NCBI GenBank assembly: GCA_019925795.1
Contig: CM034300.1
Span: forward strand, 74,627,021 to 74,691,020
Direction of reading: 5' to 3'
DNA: 64,000 nucleotides
Source of the DNA: Dendrobium chrysotoxum
Taxonomy: Eukaryota > Streptophyta > Magnoliopsida > Asparagales > Orchidaceae
In this document: piece after piece, positions 56,621 through 64,000 of the stretch
Layout: every line of letters starts with the position of its first letter
Numbering within the stretch: position 1 is the stretch's first letter
Notes under the pieces: generated by a model
Databases searched by the model: none
Told to the model about the DNA's origin: nothing
The model's input: only the letters and a program-made list of their open reading frames with translations
Program-made: the position numbers and the translations under genes

Positions 56621-56639
56621 CCTTTTTAGGAAGGGAAGA

Positions 56640-57240
56640 AGTTCAGCATCAGGTAGAAGTCCGACGAGGGTCCGACGATGGGTAGAAGTCCAGTGTCAGG
56701 CAGAAGTCCAACGAAAATCCCGGGCAAAATTCCAACGAAAGTCCGGCGACGGGCAAAGACCCAGCAACGGGAAGAAGCTCGTCGTCGGGCGGAGGTCCAA
56801 CGAAAGTCCCCCGACGGGTATAAGTACAACGTAGGGTAGAGGTTCGGTGTCGGGTAGAAGCCCGACAAACATCTGACGAAGTCCCACAACGGGTAGAATT
56901 TTGGTGTCGGGTAAAAGCCTGACAAACATCCGATGACGTCCCACGACGGGTAGAATTTTGGTGTCGGGTAGAAGCCCGACAAACATCCAACGACGGGCAG
57001 AAGTCCGACGTCGGGAAGAAGTACGGCGTCGGGTAGAACTCCGACGAAAATCCGTCAGCGGGCAGAAGTTCTACGACAAGCAAAAATCCAACAATGGGAG
57101 GAAGCTCGACTTCGGGCAGAAGTCAGATGAAAGTCCCGGGAAGAAGTCCAGCAACGGAAGGAAGCTCGGCGTCGGATAAAAGTCCGACGGAAGTCCTAAA
57201 ACGGGCAGAACTTCAGCAACGGGAGGAAGCTCAGCATCGA
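56640..57240. repeat. Degenerate short-period GC-rich repeats
   Basis: Words such as GTCCGACGA, CGGGYAGAAGTCC, GGTGTCGGGTAGAA and GACAAACATCCGA recur at irregular spacing. A longer unit, GGTAGAATTTTGGTGTCGGG, occurs twice (about 56890 and 56949). Similar GTCGGGYAGAATTCCGGCGTC words occur in the LTRs. Confidence 0.8.
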
Positions 57241-57929
57241 ATAGAATTTCGATGTTAGTTTGTCGATGATGGACGATCGGGTGGAAGTCTGTTGGTAGTC
57301 AACGACCAAGTTGGGAGCAGAAGGAGAGAGTTCAACGATGCTGCTATCAGCAGTTGAACGAGAAGCCGATGATGGCTGATATGAAGTAAAGGACCGCCGG
57401 CAGATATCCGACGAAGGGTCGATGATGGCGGGTGTCCAGTGGCATTGTGTTAAGGCAATATTCATCCATACTGAAGTGTGCCAACATCAGATATTACTGG
57501 ATCAAGGGGCCGAAGTAGTGTGATATGCCAACATTTTGACAATACACTAACACTGAGTGGAGATCTGATGATGATCCAGTTATGTCCTTTCTTTGAAGGA
57601 GCAGTTGTAGGAGATGCTTGCGTGCAGTAAGGGAGAAGTCACTTAAATCCACCAAGGATATTTGATTGTGTTAAAGTTGCTTATTGCTTGATGATACTAG
57701 TTTGTACGGATGATGCCAATGTACTTTTCAATTTCAACTTCTAGTGAGAATAAATGTACACCTGAATCTGGATTTATGTAACTCCAATGATATTGTATAT
57801 GAAATGAGGATTTGTCCCCTAGAGGGACCTGAATTGTTATTGCATCTGTAAGACATGCTTTGTGCTTTTGATGTATTATTAGTCTGAACGAATGTGAGAG
57901 ACATCCTTTTAGGATGTTTGACATATTTG

Positions 57930-58332
57930 AGACTGTAGGTCAAAGCCCTTGCTTGATGACGTTAACATGTATGGAAAAGGTCGAGAGAATCCACCAAGGA
58001 TGTGAGACCTTTCCGAGGTTGTATGTCAGAGCCTTTGCTCGACGACGTTAACTTATATGGAGGAGGTCGAGAGAATCCACCAAGGATGTGAGACCTATTC
58101 GAGGTTGTATGTCGGAGACATGCTCAATGACGTTAACCTATATGGAAGAGGTCGAAAGAATCCACCAAGGATGTGAGACCTATCCAAGGTTGTATGTCGG
58201 AGCCTTTGCTCGACGACGTTAACCTGTATGAAAGAGGTCGAGAGAATCCACTAAGGATGTGAGACATATCCAAGGTTGTATGTCGGAGCCTTTGCTCGAC
58301 GACGTTAACCTGTATGGAAGAGGTCGGATCGA
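57930..58332. repeat. Tandem array, ~86-bp unit, ~4.7 copies
   Basis: Units share GTTGTATGTCGGAGCC, CGACGACGTTAACCT, GAGAGAATCCACCAAGGATG and TGAGACCTATCC. The last unit breaks off after GAAGAGGTCGGATCGAATCC. Confidence 0.93.
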
Positions 58333-58706
58333 ATCCCCCTGGGATAGATCATCCAGTGATTGAGACACAATAAAGATTGCGTATTTCTCGAATCAAGGAT
58401 AAAGAGACTATATTTGTCAGTAGTTTTTCACTGTCATTTGTATTCTTTTTAAAGAAAGAGACAATATCAAAACTGGACGAACAACACATTATATTACTGT
58501 AAGACAATAGAATAATTCCCTTGTACAATAAAAAAGATACATATAGGGACAACCACATCATTTGACTTGGTAGAAATACTAAGGACATTAGAGTGACATC
58601 CTACTTATCATAGAAGAGATACACGATGACACATGACAAGTAGTATTACTAATACAACTACACAAAGTGCGTGGTCATTCAATCTCGCCAACCATTTGAA
58701 TATTAT

Positions 58707-60260
58707 TCAACTGTTGTCTTTGTTGTTGTTGATTTTGCCCCCAGTGGGGCGAGCTTCTTCTCGGGTAGGTGGGTTCCCAATAAACTGTCGAAGATAGCCC
58801 TGGCGGATAAGTCTTTCAATCTCATCCTTAAGTTGCCAACATGCTTCAGTAGTGTGGCCACGACTACGATGAAAGTGACAGTACTGATCTTGATTTCCTG
58901 TATTTGGCTTCGAAGGATGCGGCCATTTCACTTTGTCCTGATCTTGAATCGCCATTAACACATTTGCTCGAGATGTGTTGAGCGGAGTGTACTCTTTCTC
59001 CTGCCGAGGTTCTCGTTGTGGTAATGGGGGCCTAGGAGGTAGATTGCTATTCCCTTACTTTTTCCGTTGTAAGGAAGAATTATCCATCCCAGGAGCACCT
59101 TTGCGCTTCCCATTTGTCTGCTCGAACTGCTTTCTGTGAGCATTTATGGCTTCATCTGCAGAGATTTGTGCCTCCACACGATGAATCAGGTCGGCGTATG
59201 AATGAACCGTATCTTGCATAAGAGCTGAATAAAAGGGGCCAGGAAGGAGGCCACCAAGAAAGACTCCTCTCAATAATTCAGGATCTACTCCCGGAATTTG
59301 TCGAGCCTCAGTAGAAAATCGCTGAAAATACTCTTTCAACGATTCTCCCTCATTCTGACAGATTCCAGATAGGTGGGAGGAATCCTTAGTGATTCTTTGA
59401 TTGGCTACAAACTGTTCCACGAACACTTTAGCCATTTTATTGAATGAAGGGATCGTTCTAGACGGAAGCGAATAGAACCAAGTTCGTGCTTGTCCCTTGA
59501 GGGTAGCAGGAAAAACCTGACATAGGAGTGCATCCGAAGCTCGCTGTATATGCATAATTGTTCGATAATGATCGATATGCTCATATGGGTCGGATGTCCC
59601 GTCGTAGGATTCGATGCTCGGTAGCTTAAAGCCAGCCGGAATAGGGTGTTGAAGAATGGCTTCCGTCAGGGGTGACGACTCCTGGAAGTCCCACTGATGA
59701 AGAGGTTGTCTTACACCTCCTGTAGGAAACTCCTCTCGAACCAATCGTCGCAGTTCGTGGCGTAGGGTATTGCGAGGGAGCTCAGCAATGTGATGTTGGG
59801 CTAGCTCCTCAGGGAGGTCTTGAGGAAGGAGAGATTGCCGACCTGTGTGCGGAGGATGGGTAAAACTTGCTGTATCAGCCAGTTCGTTATCTTGATGTGA
59901 CTGCGAACGCCTCCTGGGAGGACGAAGAGGAATCTCAGCTTGAAGATGTTCGATTTGAACAGCTTCAACACGTGGTGGATCTCGAGGGAGAAGAACCTCC
60001 TCCTGTGGTGCTAGTTCCTGTGGTGCTAGTGCCGGTTGTCGAGTCTCTCGCAGGAGTTGTAGGATCTCATTCTGAGACTCCTCCATCTTCCTGATGCGGT
60101 CTTCAATGGACGGTCCTGAAATTCCTTCTCCCATAGCGTCTTGCCCCCCAGCATGAAAGGAGGTGGATACTTGGGGTCTATGATTCATAGACTGATCCCG
60201 AGATTGATGTGAATTGGAGCGGGAGGCTCCCAAGATGTGATTGCTACGCCTGTTGGCCAT
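58707..60260 (-). pseudogene. Gag of the LTR element, one in-frame stop
   Basis: The first ATG is at 60260, 33 bp after the primer site. A Q/E-rich N-terminal part (residues 1-190) precedes a retrotransposon gag/capsid domain: KLPSIESYDGTSDPYEHIDH, then TLKGQARTWFYSLP, a SFNKMAKVFVEQF segment, and RRFSTEA-like QRFSTEARQIPG. A TAA at 59057-59055 interrupts at codon 402. The frame then stays open to 58707 with a CHFHRSRGHTTEACWQLKDE segment, the H/C-rich region usually placed before protease in Tat-type elements. Apart from this stop no frameshift was seen. The stop could be a recent mutation or a readthrough point; mutation is more likely. Confidence 0.87.
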
Positions 60261-60292
60261 CAAAGTGGTGCTTAGGATAGTGGGATTTGTTT

Positions 60293-60310
60293 CCCATAGA
60301 CGGCGCCAAA
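60293..60310 (-). other. Primer binding site of the gag-only element
   Basis: On the minus strand TTTGGCGCCGTCTATGGG follows the 5' LTR after one base. TGGCGCCGT is the common primer-site start of Tat/Athila-type plant Ty3/gypsy elements, usually ascribed to tRNA-Asp. Confidence 0.85.
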
Positions 60311-60311
60311 C

Positions 60312-61343
60312 TGTTACGGACTTAAATATACGTGATGATAGAGTTTAAATTTTCGTCTCAGCGTTGTACGTATATCCAGCACACAAACAGAATAATGAAA
60401 TAACACCAGGATTTTTATGTGGAAAGCCCTGAAAAAGGGAAAAACCACGGGGCCACACCCAGTTGAAAAAGTTCCACTAGTGTTGTTTGAAATACACAAG
60501 GCTGATTCGTCCTTTAAATTCAGGACGATCAGATTACAATGAGTATCAGTTACAAGGACAAGCAAAGTTCCGACGTCACTCGGGGTGTCGAGCAGAATTC
60601 CGGCGTCACTTGGAAAGAAGTCCGGCGTCACTCGGGCGTCGGGTAGAATTCCGGCGTCGGGCAGAATTCCGACGTTGCTCCCGTGTCGGGCAGAGCTCCG
60701 GCGTCCCTCGGGCGCCTGGTGGTGCTCCGGTGGTGTTCCGGCGGAATTCCGGCGAAGTTCCGGCGGTGGTCGAGGAGGAGCTATTCCCTCCTACCCTTTT
60801 CTTCTTCTCCTTCTCCTTCTCTTCCTCTCTTCTTCTCTTCTTGGCTTGGGTCCTCTCTTAAGAGAAATGAGGGGCTATTTATAGTTTTTCTGGAGTGGCA
60901 TAGCCCGTAAATAGATGAGGGATCATGGGCAAATAAGGAGTGATCCGGATGAACGGCCGATATTGAATCCCTTGATCATGAACCGTTTATTGAGCATTTG
61001 AAGGTCTTAATGGTATCAGAATTCTACGATCTTGGGCTCGTTGGATTCGTCTCGTCGAGCCGCTCGATTCGACTATAAGCCCGTCAAAATCGGAGACCGT
61101 TTGGTAACTCAAATAGCTGTTTGATGCTTCCAACAGCGCTTCAGGTACTTGATTTGGACTCGTTTGAGCTCGGATTGAGTCGAATTTGGTGTTGTTGGAT
61201 TCGTATTTCCGAGACGCTCAGTTCGACTATAAGCTTGCTGAAATCGGAGTTTAAATGGTCTCCGAATTAATTTTTGAAGTTTTCAACTTGAGTTTTTTCT
61301 CGAGATTCGTGCCCGATCAAGATAATTTTTTGGCGATATATCA
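60312..61343 (-). repeat. 5' LTR of the gag-only element
   Basis: 1032 bp; TGTTACGGAC ... GATATATCA on the plus strand. It has an additional GGCAGAATTCC-containing unit near 60660 relative to the other LTR. CTATTTATAG at about 60875-60884 is a candidate promoter element. Confidence 0.93.
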
Positions 61344-61348
61344 TTCTT

Positions 61349-62064
61349 AATGGAAGTAAAAAAAATTATCTTTTTACAATAATATAACTGACAAACAATA
61401 TCCCAATAATTATCCAAAAATAATTACTATTAATTTTATAAAAAATTTCTATTACCAAGAAAATAAAGATAAAGACAAATTGAAAATAAAGCATTACTCT
61501 TCATTTGCTCTACCTACTGCACCAACAAAACATTTAATAAATGATGGACAATGAAACCCTAACTATAACAAGTAATTTTTTAGGGTTTGTCTTAATGCCA
61601 TTGTTTGGTCCTTCATGACTAAGTTGTCCATCCAAATAAAAAATTGTTTTGGATTACATGTAATTTCATGAATGCAAGGGTATGGATGTAATAAATGGAG
61701 TTGGAATAGGGCTTTTTGTTATTTGTGTTGCTTAATTATTTTATCCCATCATTTGATGTTATTAAACATCACTATTAGAGGTGAGCAACTTTCTTTGAGT
61801 GTTGCTTAAGATAGTGAAGTAATGAGTGAATTGTGTACAATTTTGTTCTATTTTTAGATTTTTTTTGTCTCATAAATTAAAAAGCAAAGCTTACTTAAGA
61901 AATTATGCAAGGAAATGGGAGTGGTTTAACTTTATTTAGATAGGTTTATATATATATATAATCATTTTGAATAGTCTATGAAAAATTTGGAGCTTCAATT
62001 CTTAGATAGTAAATCATCATTAGTCTTAATTGCATTCTAAAAGTCGGGTTGGGATGGCTGCAAT
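61349..62064. other. Intergenic AT-rich DNA
   Basis: No gene recognised. Confidence 0.45.
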
Positions 62065-62593
62065 TAGGGGTGCTAATATTTGACATGATCCGAAAATTTG
62101 ACTCGAATCCGACCCGAAAATTTTGTGTTAGAGTCAACTCATTTGTGAAACGGGTCAGGTTCAGGTTTAACAAACCGACACATTTTAAAAATCAGGTCAA
62201 GTTTGGGTTGACCCGAAAACCCGAAATGACACAGCTAAACCCGCTGACCGCGTCGAGTGCCTGCGTTGCTCGCCGTCTGTCCTCGTCGAGTTCCAGTCAT
62301 GTCGAGTCGCATCTCTTCGAGTGAGTCACGGATCACGTCACCGTCGCATGAGTCGCATCTCATCGGTTCATCGCGTAGAGTCTCTCGGGTAGCGTCTGAC
62401 GGCGTTGCCATGTCCGCGGGTAGGGTCAGGTCAACCCGATAACCCACGTCGGTCGAGTCTGGGTAGAAATATCTGACTCGTTTGCAAAAACAGGTCGGGT
62501 TCGGGTCAGGTCAACTAATGTCGGGTCAACTAATGTCAGGTCAATTCTGGATTCGACCCGAACCAGACCAGTGACCTGATTTTGACAGCTCTA
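62065..62593. mobile_element. hAT MITE of the GGGTCGGGTT family, perfect 8-bp TSD
   Basis: Left end TAGGGGTGCTAATATTTGAC and right end TTTTGACAGCTCTA are flanked by GCTGCAAT on both sides (62057-62064 and 62594-62601). Arms carry CCCGAAAAT / CGGGTCAGGTT words. The core (62235-62400) is built of GTCGAGT/GTCGCATCTC words and differs from the cores at 11440 and 16126. The open frames on both strands arise from it. Confidence 0.88.
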
Positions 62594-62601
62594 GCTGCAA
62601 T

Positions 62602-63179
62602 GTTTTGTCTTGCTGGCTGTAAAATTATTATGAAGAAAATAATTTTTATAAAAATTGATGTACATATTATAAATGTATTCTTAAAAAAAATTAGATACCT
62701 GCTTTCTTACAACTATCACATACTAAAAAAATCTAGTTGTTAAAAATAGCTTCCTACCACAAAACACTCATAAAAGAAGCGAGAAAATAATAAGAAAGCA
62801 ATAGTCAAATGAAAATTATGATTATGACCTCAAAAATAATAAGAAGAGTTGAGTGCCCTGGCCAAAGTGATCCCAATGGGAAATTAGATTGTTGCTGAAC
62901 CAAATAAAAAACGACTGTGTAGGGATGATTCGTTAGGCCCTTAACCACCATGCTATATAATATGTTGTTAATAATTGCTTCTCAGACCTCCATAAGTACT
63001 CAAAGGCTTATGATAGGATGTCAGCTGGCTATGAAAAAATATGGGACATTCACTTCAATGAGCAATCAATTCAGATTGAGGCCCAGCACCAGTTGAAGAG
63101 TATAGTAATTCACAAAAAGTATTGCGCTGGTGATTTTTTTTTTTGTAATTCAGAGTTGAAGTGCACTATATTAAACTCA
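62602..63179. other. Intergenic AT-rich DNA
   Basis: No gene recognised. A tRNA-like word on the minus strand near 62945 is discussed among the rejected items. Confidence 0.4.
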
Positions 63180-63283
63180 GGCTTCGTTTGAGACAACTTT
63201 TTTATTGCTTCTTAAAACAACTTTTTAGTAAAAAACTAAAAAGTTACTTTAAAAGCAATACGAAAATCATCTCAAATGAAGCC
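63180..63283. mobile_element. Tourist-like MITE, 104 bp
   Basis: GGCTTCGTTTGAGACAAC and the complement of ATCATCTCAAATGAAGCC, with inner pairing arms. Flanks are TCA and TTA. Confidence 0.84.
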
Positions 63284-63337
63284 TTAAAAAGTAAATTGCA
63301 AATAAGAAGATAAAAGATTAATAGTATAAAAAATTTA

Positions 63338-63536
63338 GGGCTTGTTTTTGACCATTTTTTATTGTTTTATTTTTCAAACTGCAACTATAATTTCTATTTA
63401 AATGCTAATTTCTCACTATTTTTAATAAATTTATATGCTAGAAAATTATTTTTTATAATAACTTTAAAAAGCTATTTTTTCCATAATAACTTTATAAATA
63501 TATTTACAAAAAACTACAATCATTCCAAACAGATCC
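63338..63536. mobile_element. Long-type Tourist-like MITE, TSD TTA
   Basis: GGGCTTGTTTTTGACC at the left and CATTCCAAACAGATCC at the right, TTA on both sides (63335-63337 and 63537-63539). It is about 200 bp, with the same interior order as 14491-14665 and 20514-20713. Confidence 0.72.
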
Positions 63537-63539
63537 TTA

Positions 63540-63983
63540 AACACAGCTACACAATTCAGAGTAATAAAATCAAACTAAATTATAAAGGCCAAAAGAGGGA
63601 AGGACTCAAAGGATGTTCCACAGAGAATCTAAAGCAAATAAAAAAGTTGCAGAAAGATCCATGGACACCAAATTCCTCCTTCCTAACATAAATATCTAAG
63701 CCACAATTGGAAGATGAAGAAGTGATAGCTAAGCAACCCAAAATAAACAAAAAAAGTCAAAAAGGTCCATGAAACATTCAAGAACAGACAAAGCCAATCT
63801 AGATCTCATAATTGTCCTATATAGAAAAAAACTATCAATATAAAGTTCAAAAATTTATAACTTGAGGAAGGACATAAGAAAATTGCTAGCTTGAGCCTCC
63901 AAACAGCTAAGGAAGAAAAATCTCATTCCATTATTTATGTTCATGGATGAATAGGAAAAATATTAGGCCATTTCCAATAATTA
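63540..63983. other. Intergenic AT-rich DNA
   Basis: No gene recognised. Confidence 0.4.
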
Positions 63984-64000
63984 AGTTTCGTTTGGGACGA
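63984..64000. mobile_element. Left end of a Tourist-like MITE cut by the window edge
   Basis: AGTTTCGTTTGGGACGA preceded by TTA matches the left terminus of the family. Confidence 0.6.

Larger units (their letters stand above)
55609..58706 (-). other. Noncoding internal region of the gag-only element
   Basis: About 3.1 kb where pol would normally be. It contains a GC-rich patch (55840-55890), homopolymer and CT-rich parts, the 113-bp array at 56183-56620, degenerate GACGGGYAGAAGTCC-type words at 56640-57240, and the 86-bp array at 57930-58332. Open frames over 56600-57200 consist of repeated words and show no domain. Confidence 0.75.
54584..61343 (-). mobile_element. Non-autonomous gag-only LTR retrotransposon (TR-GAG type), 6.76 kb
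   Basis: Two long, nearly identical direct repeats flank an internal region of about 4.7 kb. TTCTT flanks both ends (54579-54583 and 61344-61348). On the minus strand the order is 5' LTR (60312-61343), primer site, gag (60260-58707), a noncoding region with two tandem arrays and GC-rich degenerate repeats, a polypurine tract and the 3' LTR. No protease, reverse transcriptase, RNase H or integrase motif was found on either strand, so replication would need pol from a relative. Gag type and primer site point to the Tat/Athila side of Ty3/gypsy. Confidence 0.9.

Noticed and set aside
56626..57179. Overlapping 118-, 144- and 96-codon frames, seemingly a repetitive protein
   Set aside because: They read the degenerate GC-rich words in three frames at once inside the noncoding part of the gag-only element.
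62839..62990. tRNA-like A-box word (TAGCATGGTGG) on the minus strand near 62945, as in a SINE
   Set aside because: No acceptable B box at the right distance (only GGTTCAGCAAC) and no tail. It was not listed as a feature.

Overview
This is a window of plant (angiosperm) nuclear DNA. The evidence is the intron-split genes with plant gene structures, the AT-rich gene-poor sequence, and the mobile elements: Ty3/gypsy with tRNA-iMet or TGGCGCC-type primer sites, Ty1/copia, RTE-type LINEs with TTG tails, Tourist/Harbinger MITEs and hAT MITEs. The species cannot be named from the sequence. No CRISPR, operon, organellar, rRNA or tRNA gene was seen.

Three protein-coding genes are well supported. (1) 4169-6742 (+): an eight-exon lipid phosphate / sphingoid-base-1-phosphate phosphatase (LPPD type), 411 aa, all splice phases consistent. 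(2) A kelch-repeat F-box protein of the At1g55270/SAGL1 type (+). Its large exon is 39923-41176; a short first coding exon probably lies about 11 kb upstream (best candidate 28687-28752). (3) 53847-48280 (-): a five-exon alpha-tubulin of the Arabidopsis TUA3/TUA5 type, 450 aa, apparently intact.

Most of the rest is mobile DNA. 1-4000 is intergenic with a hAT MITE and an LTR relic. 6900-20150 is a MITE-rich zone: Tourist-like hairpins (GGCTTCGTTTGGGA ends, TAA/TTA target duplications), hAT elements with TAGGGGTG ends and unusual repetitive cores, and a Harbinger-like element holding a GGT-rich minisatellite. 21800-25330 is a decayed copia element. 28700-39900 is the presumed first intron of the F-box gene; it holds an RTE LINE into which a 6.56 kb Ty3/gypsy element inserted (TSD TTAGC). 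41900-46750 carries LINE 3' ends and the 3' end of a Tekay/Del-like chromovirus. 54584-61343 is a young-looking 6.76 kb LTR element with near-identical LTRs, a TTCTT duplication, a TGGCGCC primer site, a polypurine tract and only a gag gene: a non-autonomous TR-GAG type element.

The three host genes have unrelated jobs (sphingolipid turnover, ubiquitin ligase substrate choice, microtubules); nothing suggests they act as a cluster. The most notable content is the transposon biology: the gag-only LTR element, the nested insertion in the F-box intron, and the families of hAT and Harbinger elements whose cores are expanded simple repeats.
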